Source of the DNA: Carboxylicivirga fragile
Lineage (GTDB): Bacteria > Bacteroidota > Bacteroidia > Bacteroidales > Marinilabiliaceae
Reading direction: 5' to 3'
Length of the DNA: 64,000 bases
Assembly (NCBI GenBank): GCA_025499625.1
Contig: JAFMVD010000008.1
Location: 62,001-126,000, forward strand
Below, piece by piece: positions 37,401-45,629 of the stretch. The position numbers and the translations under genes were made by a program. Below the pieces are notes generated by a model. The model was not told the DNA's origin, ran no database searches, and was given only the letters and a program-made list of their open reading frames with translations. Position 1 is the first letter of the stretch. Each line of letters starts with the position of its first letter.

Positions 37401-38419
37401 AGCACTACTACCGTGCTACCAATGCCATTAATTCAAAAGAAGTTGGTAGTGGTGTAGGTTTAATGTTAACCAAAGAAATAGTTGAACTGCACAAAGGCGA
37501 CATTAGTTTTGAAAGCACACTTGGAGAAGGTTCTGTTTTTAGGGTAAAACTATTACTTGGCAACCACCATTATACACACGAAGATTTCAGTCACAGTGAA
37601 GACGAAAGTCAACTGCCTACGCCTATTGTTGACCAATCAAATACCGAGAGTTATGCTAATGTAAGTTCCATTGGTATCAAATTATTAATTGTTGAAGACA
37701 ACCCTGAATTACTTGAGGCTCTAAAGCAAGATTTTAGTAAGGATTATAATGTATTTGGTGCAGCAAATGGTAAAGAGGGCATGGAGAAGGTAAATGAATA
37801 CATGCCAGACATTATTATTTCGGATGTGATGATGCCTGAGATGAACGGACACCAACTTTGTCAGCAGCTTAAGAACGACTTATCAACTTGTCATATTCCT
37901 ATTATTCTGCTTACTGCGCTTGACTCACCCGATTACAAACGCGAAGGATTGGAACATGGTGCTGATGCCTACCTCGAAAAACCTTTCGATTTAAAGCTAC
38001 TGAGGGCTCAGGTAAGTAATTTATTGAAGAGCCGCCAGCAACTTAGACAGAAATTTCAGGAACCTGAAAGTGAACTAAAAGAAGTAGCACCTACCAATGC
38101 CGATGAGCAGTTTTTGGAAAAGATCAAAAGTTATGTGATTGAAAACATCGATAAGGATGAGCTGAGTGTTGAGAGCACAGCCATTGAGTTGGGTATGAGT
38201 AGACCTGTGCTTTATCGTAAAATAAAATCATTGACCGACTTATCGCCCCAACAATTGTTAATGACCATTAAGCTTAAGGAAGCTGCTCGCATACTTAAGG
38301 AAGAAGGTAAAAACATTAGTGAAACAGCCTATATGATTGGATTTACCGATCCTAAGTACTTCAGTCAAACCTTCAAGAAGTATTTTGGCATGACACCAAG
38401 TGAATACTTAAAGAAATAG
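34484..38419 (+). CDS. Hybrid two-component system regulator (HTCS)
   Basis: 1311 residues, a complete HTCS. Signal/anchor at the N-terminus (LIIVAVCLLFGLQIAWS), then a periplasmic two-propeller sensor of Reg_prop repeats (~30-690; for example SLAQDMEGYMWFATHNGVDKF and ENILWVGAYGSGV), a Y_Y_Y domain (~695-765), one membrane helix (~773-795), HisKA with His816 in SIAHDLRTPLSL, HATPase_c (NLLSNAFKYTP, DDTGEGIP, GSGVGLML), a receiver with Asp1114 in IIISDVMMPEMNG, and an AraC-type HTH (~1200-1311) ending FGMTPSEYLKK. All phosphotransfer residues are present. It should sense an oligosaccharide in the periplasm and activate the surrounding PUL. The GAAYGAW/GAACGAT tandem sites upstream of four units are its likely targets. 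Confidence 0.96.
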   Translation: MTNNIHHLRLIIVAVCLLFGLQIAWSIDYKFQHISVDEGLKNNRIVSLAQDMEGYMWFATHNGVDKFNGADLKHYTLSIDGELGVPNDQIINCLEFSEYNDILCGTKSGNVYRYNREQDHFERLFHNSDNDALFNVTAIHSINKGEMWVGTTSSLFYFNLNAPGIQSVNKNTSTVNCITKFNDNYELVGSASGLHFLNNEDKKLIAIDNALFSKKDITSIQQIDKHFYIGTRDGWVYKTMIDINNIEVVASVSFSKKEKVFPIKDIVLTPDKHVLFGIDGLGMVQTDGELNNQQWFKANENDDYSLSSNGIYNLCFSEDNILWVGAYGSGVCYSDPNIKKFHIERHVAYKGQSLRSNVTNAIFENIDGCLWYGGKNGISIYDPKTEIWKHVPRKQSPDELRIQVMSICAGQNGNVWVATYGQGIHCFSSKGQRLRSFTENASNKKHQIETDHLYQNYTDSKGKIWTGGIWGGISVIDFNGLRTTVNISNVRSFYEYKNHMYVGTLFGLFVVDLDTYKVSRPSLESLISNRIICMTSHPTSNKLLLGTDANGLIEWNHDNDSLNFLQSEHGLPSNFIRSMVWVNDTTLWLASTGGLSKIQNFSVYDNYDLSDGLANTVLLENSICKKRDGQLLFGGPRGVSYFYPSQIHRSTQKNTPILNEIKLFGKTLPISPDGILQKNINLQETFKLKYNENTFGISFGAIAYTNPHKVMFKWKLEGFEEQWNGPNQIREANYTKVPSGNYTFKLMVSNDDDVWQEAIKKVSISIDKPFYTTFWAYLVYFMIVLSLTLVILHYNKLRLHERHNNEKQQFFISIAHDLRTPLSLIKLPVEKMVEESEEEDSNLSLIKRNIDRLSNLVNQLLDFQKADLKKMQLQVSEYDINTFIQERVKAFEPLSKEKNISVTISLPNESSSVWFDRNKMEKVMYNLLSNAFKYTPKNGEIKVCILIDKKYCTITVDDTGEGIPAKQQKKIFQHYYRATNAINSKEVGSGVGLMLTKEIVELHKGDISFESTLGEGSVFRVKLLLGNHHYTHEDFSHSEDESQLPTPIVDQSNTESYANVSSIGIKLLIVEDNPELLEALKQDFSKDYNVFGAANGKEGMEKVNEYMPDIIISDVMMPEMNGHQLCQQLKNDLSTCHIPIILLTALDSPDYKREGLEHGADAYLEKPFDLKLLRAQVSNLLKSRQQLRQKFQEPESELKEVAPTNADEQFLEKIKSYVIENIDKDELSVESTAIELGMSRPVLYRKIKSLTDLSPQQLLMTIKLKEAARILKEEGKNISETAYMIGFTDPKYFSQTFKKYFGMTPSEYLKK

Positions 38420-38423
38420 AGAA

Positions 38424-39398
38424 ATGATCAAGCGTTCAATCAAGTTGTTCTTTGTATGTTTTATATTTAACTATTCTGTTCTGCAAGCGCAAAGTTTTCA
38501 AATAAATAATGGGATTAATGTAAGTCATTGGCTGTCGCAAACGGACATTAGGGGTGATGAAAGAGCACAATGCATACAAAAAATAGATTTCGAAACCATT
38601 GCCAGCCATGGTTTTGATCATGTTAGGTTACCGGTGGATGAAAAACAGCTATGGGATGAAAATGGTAATATAGATAATGTAACCTTAAACTTATTAAAGC
38701 AAGGTATTGATTGGGCTCACGAGTGCAAACTCAAAGTAATTGTTGATCTACACTCATTAAGAAGTCATCACTTCGTTGGCAATAATCAACGAATATGGAA
38801 TGACTCAGAAGCTCAAATCCAATTCATTGACTACTGGAAAGAATTATCAAGTCACTTAAAAGAATACCCAAACAAACTACTTGCCTACGAAATTTTAAAC
38901 GAAGCCGTAGCAGAAGATCCCAATGACTGGAATAAGCTTATAAGAAAAGCAATTAGCGCCATACGTGAGAAAGAACCAAAACGCACCATCGTTATTGGAT
39001 CAAATAAGTGGCAGCAGGTTTATAGTTTCCCTGAATTAAAACTACCGGAAAATGACACTAATCTCATCCTTAGTTTCCATTTCTACGAACCATTTTTGGT
39101 CAGTCATTACAAGACTTCATGGAATACCATAGGCACCTATAATGGCCCAATTGTCTATCCTGGTTACGCTATTGATACGCTCCAATATCCATCACTTGAT
39201 AAATCCTTACAAGAGGCAATCTCTTACGAAAACCATTACTACGATCGTGAAACAATGGAGGAACGGATTTTAATAGCTGTTAAAATCGCTAAGAAACACA
39301 AGCTTCAATTGTACTGTGGCGAATTTGGCTGCTTTCCTTCTACTCCGCTCGCCATAAGAAAAGCGATTTATACCGATTGGATCAGCATCTTCGATTAA
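38424..39398 (+). CDS. GH5 endoglycanase, truncated by an in-frame stop
   Basis: 324 residues with signal peptide (ending SVLQAQ), 4 bp after the HTCS gene. GH5 motifs: GINVSHWL, HVRLPVDE, VIVDLHSL, catalytic acid Glu160 in EILNEAV, SFHFYEP, and nucleophile Glu300 in YCGEFGCF. After TAA at 39396-39398 the same frame continues with HNIAWAHWNYKNDFPLFDG and then LLDIL, exactly the expected last strand and conserved Trp of a GH5 barrel. So a single nonsense codon removes the C-terminal ~35 residues. The protein may be inactive or unstable; the gene is probably a young pseudogene unless the stop is a sequencing error. Likely targets are beta-1,4-glucan-type chains. Confidence 0.85.
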   Translation: MIKRSIKLFFVCFIFNYSVLQAQSFQINNGINVSHWLSQTDIRGDERAQCIQKIDFETIASHGFDHVRLPVDEKQLWDENGNIDNVTLNLLKQGIDWAHECKLKVIVDLHSLRSHHFVGNNQRIWNDSEAQIQFIDYWKELSSHLKEYPNKLLAYEILNEAVAEDPNDWNKLIRKAISAIREKEPKRTIVIGSNKWQQVYSFPELKLPENDTNLILSFHFYEPFLVSHYKTSWNTIGTYNGPIVYPGYAIDTLQYPSLDKSLQEAISYENHYYDRETMEERILIAVKIAKKHKLQLYCGEFGCFPSTPLAIRKAIYTDWISIFD

Positions 39399-39790
39399 CA
39401 CAACATTGCCTGGGCACATTGGAATTATAAAAACGACTTTCCTTTATTTGATGGTAAATCGCTGAAACCAAACAACTCACTACTTGACATATTAAAACCA
39501 ACAGCTCTGAAAACCCGAAAGGACAGGCGCCCCTTACACAGGACGATGCACTTATTTACAGCACAGCCTCACCTATGCGCAGGATGTAAGCAAACTTCCC
39601 TAGGACGGCTCACCTTGTTTCCCATTCACTCTCAATTATGCGCAGGGCGGCTCAACTCGTTGCAGGACATAGAAAATAGGCCAGGAAGTTTTAGTTTAAT
39701 AGCCATACTTCGACATATTTTGGCAAGCTCAATAAGCGCTCAGTATTCGACTCTCCCATTAAACCTCGGATTTTAAAGTAACCACGAACT
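39399..39790 (+). other. Lost GH5 3' end and decayed spacer
   Basis: The first ~110 bases encode the missing end of the GH5 barrel in the same frame. The frame then stays open to 39776, but the sequence beyond LKPTALK is rich in His, Cys and Leu and not protein-like. A degenerate tandem repeat is visible: TATGCGCAGG at 39574-39583 and 39637-39646 with related flanks (CGGCTCA). No other gene is seen. Confidence 0.5.
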
Positions 39791-40984
39791 TTATAAAACC
39801 TGAATCTTGTGCACTTCGGTATAATCAAGCGTAGTAGTAAGCTGCATGTAGTACTGCCCCGCACTCAGAAAAGAAAGATCAAGCTCTTGTGCATAAAATT
39901 CTCGACATAGACATTGCCCCTGAATATTAAACACAGCTATACTTTCTACTCTTGCTCCCTTAATATAAAATAAACCATTAGAAGGGTTAGGATATACGCT
40001 TAATCGTTTTTCATTTTCAGGGTGAAAAATAGACGTTGTGTTATCTCCCTCGGGATAAAGCTTAAATTGATCTACCTTCAATGTTGATTCGCCCGTATAA
40101 ACCTCGTAACCTGCTGCAATGGCTTTGAGCCAGGTATTGTCGCCTGCAATTTTTTCGTGTGCCAAACTTAAGTACGGCTCGGGTATAGCCGCATATTGTA
40201 TATAGTCTTTTGTAGTGGCAATCAAATGCTTTATATTAATATTTGCGACCGATGGTGCCCCATTGCTTCCGTAGGGAATTAGTTTTATATGCGCCTTATC
40301 ATCCTTATCGCCAGTATCCACAAAAAACTTATAACGAATGGCGTAAGTATAAACAAGACCATCAAGTGTGAGTTCGTAGGGTTTTAGGCTCCCATCCGTA
40401 TTTCGGGCAAAGAAATATATTTTGTTATTAAGCACTTCGGCCTGGTCATTCAGGTCATCAGAGAAATTATGGCTTTGTGCCTTCACAACTAAATCATAGT
40501 CGCGCTCGGCATTGATGGGTTCACTCGTTTCGCTTCCGTTAATATCAAAAATAAAGTTAATGGACGACATCCACTTATCGTCTGCATCCAGAGCGTTGGT
40601 TTGTGTACTTTCCCATACAAAACTCATATTAGGATGAATGTCTTTTATCTGAACAGGCATGCCTACCACAGCTTTTTCTCCCACTATCCATTGGCCTCCA
40701 ACTTTAGAGCCTCCGGCTCTCACATTAGGGTAGCCATCCATTCCGCCATCATAAGTATCGATGTAATCCAACTGAAAACCTCCTCCATGATTCGCATTCA
40801 TCATAGCTGAGCAATAAAACATGCTTCCACCCACATTCGAGGAAGGTATCAATGCGTAGGAGCTAAATGGAATGACGCGCGATGAAAGAACTATCTTATC
40901 GTTTTCGTCACAAACATTCTGTGCTTTGGGTTCACCTGCAGAAAACAGAATAAAAAGACTACAGACTAATAATGTATGATTCAT
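39791..40984 (-). CDS. Secreted jelly-roll protein with T9SS sorting domain (GH12-like?)
   Basis: 397 residues: signal peptide (to PKAQ), a beta-rich domain of ~280 residues, and a T9SS type A C-terminal domain (LSVYPNPSNGLFYIKG ... TEVHKIQVL). Segments such as DGYPNVRAGGSKVGG, VGMPVQIKDI and MSSINFIFDIN recall the beta-jelly-roll of GH12 xyloglucan/beta-glucan hydrolases, but I cannot confirm the catalytic Glu pair, so the family is uncertain. The C-terminal domain means secretion to the outside or cell surface by type IX secretion. Last gene of the right arm. Possible role: endo-hydrolase or glycan-binding protein. Confidence 0.6.
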   Translation of the reverse strand: MNHTLLVCSLFILFSAGEPKAQNVCDENDKIVLSSRVIPFSSYALIPSSNVGGSMFYCSAMMNANHGGGFQLDYIDTYDGGMDGYPNVRAGGSKVGGQWIVGEKAVVGMPVQIKDIHPNMSFVWESTQTNALDADDKWMSSINFIFDINGSETSEPINAERDYDLVVKAQSHNFSDDLNDQAEVLNNKIYFFARNTDGSLKPYELTLDGLVYTYAIRYKFFVDTGDKDDKAHIKLIPYGSNGAPSVANINIKHLIATTKDYIQYAAIPEPYLSLAHEKIAGDNTWLKAIAAGYEVYTGESTLKVDQFKLYPEGDNTTSIFHPENEKRLSVYPNPSNGLFYIKGARVESIAVFNIQGQCLCREFYAQELDLSFLSAGQYYMQLTTTLDYTEVHKIQVL

Positions 40985-41020
40985 TATCTTAAAATAATGT
41001 TAGTACTAATTGCCAGCGCA

Positions 41021-43066
41021 TCAATAAATCAACACCTTATGAATTGAGGAATTTGTTTGAATTATGTACATACCATCGTTCAGATGATTCACATGAATAA
41101 GCAAGGCATCTCCCCTATCTACTTCAACGCCACTCATCGAATACAAGCGCCAATTAACACTAGGGCTATCCGTTTTAATTCGGATGGTTTTATTCTGAGC
41201 TGAATAAGAGATTGTCTCTGTTTCTTTGAGGCTTGATTCTATACTGGTTGGTATATCCGACTTAGCGATACTCACTACAGCTATGGAATAGGCCGGAAGA
41301 CTAATTATGCCACTAGCACTTTGCGAAACAAAAGCCTGCTCTGGAGAGTTGTAGGGATCGGTCAATACCTGATTCACATCCTCATGAAAATATTCCAAAG
41401 TATAAGCTCCAGCATAACTTTGTCCGCCAAATTGAAGGTTTAATGTGGCAGGCTCGGGCAATTTATTTACTGCCAAAACCTTTACCTCATCGCCATGATC
41501 AACCGCTCGGGCATTAACAGCAGGAAGACCTGGCTCTAAATCAGCACTTGTACTTAAAGCACTATACACCTGTTTATCTTTAAACACATCAAACAATTTG
41601 GCATAAACAACACCATTAGCTGTCAACACCATTTGCGAGCCAATATTATAGGTCAGTGTTGATTCGTGATAATGTTCGTTTTTAAATAACATATGAATGC
41701 CGGCCTGTTTCACTACTTCCTCTTCTTCTATGGCTAAAAACAGATCGGTAATTGATAAAGTCTGAATAAAATTCAAAGGTGTATCGTCCGATAGCACATT
41801 CCATTCAGTCATTAATAGTGGTGTATTTCCAAACAGATTTTTGTAGGCTTCAAAACGTTCCTGCGTTGTTTTATAGGCATTCAGCATTGTAAATGCCGAT
41901 ATTGGGTTTAATAAGAAAGTATTGGTTTGTACGTAGCCATGCATCACCGTAGCGTCATAGTAATTCTCTTGAGCCAAATTATAATTCCAGCCACCTGCTT
42001 CCCAAGCACCATGCTCAATATTCACCGCTACTTTCACATCGGATATTACTTCTTTCAGCCCGGCTGCCAAATCGGTTGTATGCAATATATAATTCTCTTC
42101 TGAATCGACCTGCCCAATACCTTGTGTTCCTATAAAATAGTTCTCATTGCCCATCTCAATCCAGGCAATATCCAAGCCTCCGTCAATACGATCCTGCAGC
42201 CTTTGTTTCGCTACTTCAACCGTTTCGGAAATGACATTAAACATGAGTGTTGAACTGGCACCACTACTTAATGAAAAAGCTTCGAATCCGGGATATCCCA
42301 CACGGTGATCCATACTATACCCTTTATCGTAGGAGTATTGATTTTCGTAGTAGCCATCGCGTCGCCAATCGTAGAAATTACCTACAGTGCCTCCCGGGAA
42401 GCGAAGATTAGTCATCGGAAAGTGCTCGTAAATGACCTGATGTACCTCATCATCGGCCCAACCATAATCGGCCCATGTGAAATGTGTATTAGAGGAGAGT
42501 TTATCGTTATTAAACGGCCGTGTGCTTTGAAGATCAATATCAAGGTAGCATATCTTATCAGCCGGCACATCAAAGGGAAATTCAAGAGCAGGTACCGATG
42601 GTGCTGTGCTTAGTAACTGTGGATTCTTTATCACCATGGTACCTGTGGCACTTTGTATACCAAATTCAATGGTTATCTGTGTCTCACTATTCTTCTCTAT
42701 TTTCAAACCAGTGGTCACCCATCGCTTTTCAAGCGGATTATAAAAATTTAAAACCGGATATTTAGAACCATCACTTTTATACATCTTAAACTTAGGCGCC
42801 TTATGTGCTGCATCGCCACAAACGATATTCTCAAAATAGACATCAGCCACCAAATACAAGGTAGAAGTATTTGCAGGAATATCTACCACCAGGGAAGCAG
42901 TGCGATAGCCCGTGCTTGAGCCAATAATTTCTATCTTATTAGCACTTTGAGTTACTCCCGAACTGTAAGTCCAGTCTTGATTCGTGAAAGAAATATCAAC
43001 TATGGATGCATTAACAAAATAATGTAAGCTCAGCATCACACAAAGCGCAAGAATTTTAATTCTCAT
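41021..43066 (-). CDS. GH-A clan glycosidase (GH51/GH39-like), T9SS-secreted
   Basis: 681 residues. Signal peptide, an N-terminal beta-sandwich of ~150 residues (CBM-like; SFTNQDWTYSSG...), then a TIM barrel with NLRFPGGTVGNFYDWR, probable acid/base Glu308 in IEMGNENYF and probable nucleophile Glu421 in LMTEWNV. A beta-sandwich and a T9SS-type C-terminal segment (SVNWRLYSMSG...HKVLIY) follow. RFPGG and MGNE are shared by arabinofuranosidases of GH51 and some GH39/GH79-type enzymes; the exact family is not certain. Located 43 bp after the CE6-like gene. It probably removes side chains or cuts internal links of the target polysaccharide outside the cell. Confidence 0.72.
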   Translation of the reverse strand: MRIKILALCVMLSLHYFVNASIVDISFTNQDWTYSSGVTQSANKIEIIGSSTGYRTASLVVDIPANTSTLYLVADVYFENIVCGDAAHKAPKFKMYKSDGSKYPVLNFYNPLEKRWVTTGLKIEKNSETQITIEFGIQSATGTMVIKNPQLLSTAPSVPALEFPFDVPADKICYLDIDLQSTRPFNNDKLSSNTHFTWADYGWADDEVHQVIYEHFPMTNLRFPGGTVGNFYDWRRDGYYENQYSYDKGYSMDHRVGYPGFEAFSLSSGASSTLMFNVISETVEVAKQRLQDRIDGGLDIAWIEMGNENYFIGTQGIGQVDSEENYILHTTDLAAGLKEVISDVKVAVNIEHGAWEAGGWNYNLAQENYYDATVMHGYVQTNTFLLNPISAFTMLNAYKTTQERFEAYKNLFGNTPLLMTEWNVLSDDTPLNFIQTLSITDLFLAIEEEEVVKQAGIHMLFKNEHYHESTLTYNIGSQMVLTANGVVYAKLFDVFKDKQVYSALSTSADLEPGLPAVNARAVDHGDEVKVLAVNKLPEPATLNLQFGGQSYAGAYTLEYFHEDVNQVLTDPYNSPEQAFVSQSASGIISLPAYSIAVVSIAKSDIPTSIESSLKETETISYSAQNKTIRIKTDSPSVNWRLYSMSGVEVDRGDALLIHVNHLNDGMYIIQTNSSIHKVLIY

Positions 43067-43109
43067 AGAACATCGATTTTTTTTACCACTTCAACAACTT
43101 TTGATTTCC

Positions 43110-43964
43110 TTAATCTTCACAGTTATGCTCTTTCAACAATGAGAGCATTTTTTCAGCATACCGTTTACCAATCATTCTGTAGCCCTCCGAATTAAAATGT
43201 GCCCTGTCCATTGCCGGGCATCCTTCAGAAGAGATAACGTGGGCATTTAAGAGCACATCTGGCAAAGTATTAATGATTGGATTCATTGTAGAGCAACAAT
43301 TATCAGGTTCGGAAACCAGCTCACCAGCAAGCAGAGGAATATCCACAGCTTTTAATGAGAGATCCTTCAACATATCGTCATAAATCTTTTTTACGTACAT
43401 GGGCCATTGGGTATCTCCGGTATTGGTTTCACCCTGATGCAAGAGAACGCCTTTAATCACACCGTTCTTTTGTGCTTGTTTAGCCAATTCAATCAAGCAC
43501 TCATAGGGATTACCACCGTATCCCTTCACTTTATTGGCAAACCATGCTTTACCATCCTTAGAGTCATAATCGAGATATTGATCTTTATCGAATAAACGTA
43601 TATCGCAACCACCAATCGCCACATTGATAACACCAACTGTAATACTGTCGGGCAGCTCTGCTACCAATGTTCTGCCAAAATAATCAGCTGGCGAAAGGCC
43701 AGCGTAACATTGACTTAATGGTGACACAGCTGTGTACCACTCTCCCTTCTTTCTGCACAGGTTATCGCAATCCATTGATGCCATCACCTGAAACCGATTA
43801 TCAACCCTTGTGTCTTGCGCTTCAATTTTTCCTTGTCCTTCCATATTAGATTGACCAAAACAGAGATAGATATGGAAATTAGTGTCTTGTGCAATTATAT
43901 AACTTGAAAACAGTAGTAACTTAATAAATACGAGTAGTCTTATATACTTTATGGTATTATTCAT
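43110..43964 (-). CDS. CE6-like acetyl xylan esterase (SASA domain)
   Basis: 284 residues with signal peptide (ending SSYIIAQ). The SGNH-type SASA fold shows the catalytic Ser in CFGQSNMEGQG, the VAIGG block, LLHQGETNTG, and the catalytic Asp/His in DRAHFNSEGYRMIG. These match carbohydrate esterase family 6, which removes acetyl groups from xylan. It is one of four esterase-type genes in this arm next to the GH10 xylanase, so the target chain is probably acetylated. A small GC hairpin (44003-44019) lies just upstream. Confidence 0.85.
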   Translation of the reverse strand: MNNTIKYIRLLVFIKLLLFSSYIIAQDTNFHIYLCFGQSNMEGQGKIEAQDTRVDNRFQVMASMDCDNLCRKKGEWYTAVSPLSQCYAGLSPADYFGRTLVAELPDSITVGVINVAIGGCDIRLFDKDQYLDYDSKDGKAWFANKVKGYGGNPYECLIELAKQAQKNGVIKGVLLHQGETNTGDTQWPMYVKKIYDDMLKDLSLKAVDIPLLAGELVSEPDNCCSTMNPIINTLPDVLLNAHVISSEGCPAMDRAHFNSEGYRMIGKRYAEKMLSLLKEHNCED

Positions 43965-44058
43965 CTTTAATTTTTTATTGATGTTCCATGCATCTTATCT
44001 ATTTTGGCGCTTCGCCAAACCAATCCCAATATGTAATAACACAATTTATCTCAATTCG

Positions 44059-44424
44059 TTACCACTTAATATTTTCATCGATAAAGGCAATCAAGAGTTT
44101 AGCCATCACTTTGTGCTCATCCACTTTGGGATGTCCTGGGGTATTTTTATAGGGAAACATCAGCGTATACATCTTTTCATCATTCAGTTCCTTAACAGCC
44201 GTTTGCACATATCCCGGCCAAGACGATCCTTCTTTGGTGGCATCCATACTTCCCAGTGCGCAGATAATATTTGCTTTGGGATATTTTGCTCTGATATCAG
44301 AGACAAAACTTTTATAAGCATCAATATGGCTATAATCAAACTCAAGCGGATTGTTTTGTGCAATAAGGTTTGTGCTTAATACGCACAAAAGAAGTAATAA
44401 GTAGAGATGTAATATTTTAATCAT
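44059..44424 (-). CDS. CE2-like esterase remnant, internally deleted
   Basis: 121 residues. A normal signal peptide (MIKILHLYLLLLLCVLSTNLIAQ) is joined directly to the last ~95 residues of an SGNH/CE2-like esterase: FVSDIRAKYPKANIICALGSMD and a GHPKVDEHKVMAKLLIAFI block carrying the catalytic His region. The N-terminal jelly-roll and the GDS segment with the catalytic Ser, expected for CE2, are absent. The junction is in frame, so a clean internal deletion is likely. The product cannot have the usual Ser-His chemistry. Treat as a probable pseudogene, or a small protein with a new role. Confidence 0.65.
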   Translation of the reverse strand: MIKILHLYLLLLLCVLSTNLIAQNNPLEFDYSHIDAYKSFVSDIRAKYPKANIICALGSMDATKEGSSWPGYVQTAVKELNDEKMYTLMFPYKNTPGHPKVDEHKVMAKLLIAFIDENIKW

Positions 44425-44470
44425 AGCGTTTCTTTTAAGTTACTCGCTTACTCTTCACAAACAACTTTTC

Positions 44471-45604
44471 TTATTCGGATGTTGCGGAAGCGTTTAACAA
44501 AGCTTTGTTCATCTCACTATAAATAGCTTTGGGCTTTAAATTAGCATCCCAAGGTGCAATCACCAATTTGTTCTTGTTTTTATAATGAGGTACATCCTTA
44601 ATGTTCCAGAGGTTAAAGGTCACCACTCCACTTTGGCGCATCTCCAATACAGCATTGAAAATATTCATATAAGTAGCAATGTGTTGTTCTTCCGTGCCAG
44701 GTTCTTTAGAGGGCACGTGAATATTACATTCCGTCACATGAAATTCAAGTTTATTTTTATGCGACCAGGCAATGAGCTCTTTCAAAGCCTTAATACTCAC
44801 TTCGGGCGATTCCCATTCCACATCGCGCCCATAACTAATGTGTGCCTGCCAACCAATGCCATCAACTTTATAATTATTGTCACGCAGGTAACGGACTAAG
44901 TCTTTAATCTTATTCCATATCAAAGGACTCATACTGCCATGTTGATTAATCACCAGCTTTTTATTGGTGGCCTCCTGTGTAGCTATTTCGAATGCTCGAA
45001 TAATATAGATGGGTACTTTACCATCCAGATGCGGATACTTTTGCTTATCGACCTGCTCATAACCAATAGCCTCCCATGGCAACTCCCAACTATTATCACC
45101 CAGGCGAGCCGTTTTCCAGGTTCCATCGCGACTTACTGTTTCGTTAATCACATCCATCCAAACCACTACTTCCTCATCGTTATAGCGACGACACAACTCA
45201 GTCATATACTCACTTAGGTTGGTCAATAACTCCACATGGCTGCGCTCATCGTTCTTTGCCCAGCGTGAGCATTGCGGACTAATTGGTCCATGAATTCGGA
45301 TAACTTGCTTATGCTTTTTGGCAAACTTTATCCAGGCATCTGAACGATCCCAACGCCATGTTTGAGGATTAGGATGCACATAGCTCTGTTTAAAATCGTT
45401 GGCCGGTGTAGTATAAGAAAACTCGCGAGCTAAAATCTTAGACTCTTTAGTGCCAATTTTACTATACATACTTGTAGCACCAATGTATAGACTCTTGTCA
45501 GGGCTAATTCGCTCTACAATTTTCCGGATAGGTTCTTGAGCACTTAAATCAGCAATTGATAAAATACTAATAACAGTTATTACAACTAATTTCATTTTTT
45601 TCAT
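44471..45604 (-). CDS. GH10 endo-beta-1,4-xylanase-like enzyme
   Basis: I start at the ATG at 45604 (377 residues), which gives a clean signal peptide (MKKMKLVVITVISILSIADLSAQ). A longer frame to 45688 would overlap the upstream gene and add a poor N-terminus. GH10 barrel: YIGATSMYSK, FSYTTPANDFK, acid/base Glu155 in MDVINETV, IGWQAHISYG, nucleophile Glu292 in HVTECNIH, and FNLWNIKD. The usual GH10 TELD is TECN here. It cuts the xylan backbone and is the main evidence that the locus targets a xylose-containing glycan. 25 bp after the SGNH esterase gene. Confidence 0.9.
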   Translation of the reverse strand: MKKMKLVVITVISILSIADLSAQEPIRKIVERISPDKSLYIGATSMYSKIGTKESKILAREFSYTTPANDFKQSYVHPNPQTWRWDRSDAWIKFAKKHKQVIRIHGPISPQCSRWAKNDERSHVELLTNLSEYMTELCRRYNDEEVVVWMDVINETVSRDGTWKTARLGDNSWELPWEAIGYEQVDKQKYPHLDGKVPIYIIRAFEIATQEATNKKLVINQHGSMSPLIWNKIKDLVRYLRDNNYKVDGIGWQAHISYGRDVEWESPEVSIKALKELIAWSHKNKLEFHVTECNIHVPSKEPGTEEQHIATYMNIFNAVLEMRQSGVVTFNLWNIKDVPHYKNKNKLVIAPWDANLKPKAIYSEMNKALLNASATSE

Positions 45605-45629
45605 AATTACCGATTTTATTATTTCTACA

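Noticed and set aside
39396-39398. TAA as a recoded or read-through codon in GH5
   Set aside because: No recoding signal is seen, and sequence past the barrel end is not protein-like. A nonsense mutation or sequencing error is simpler.
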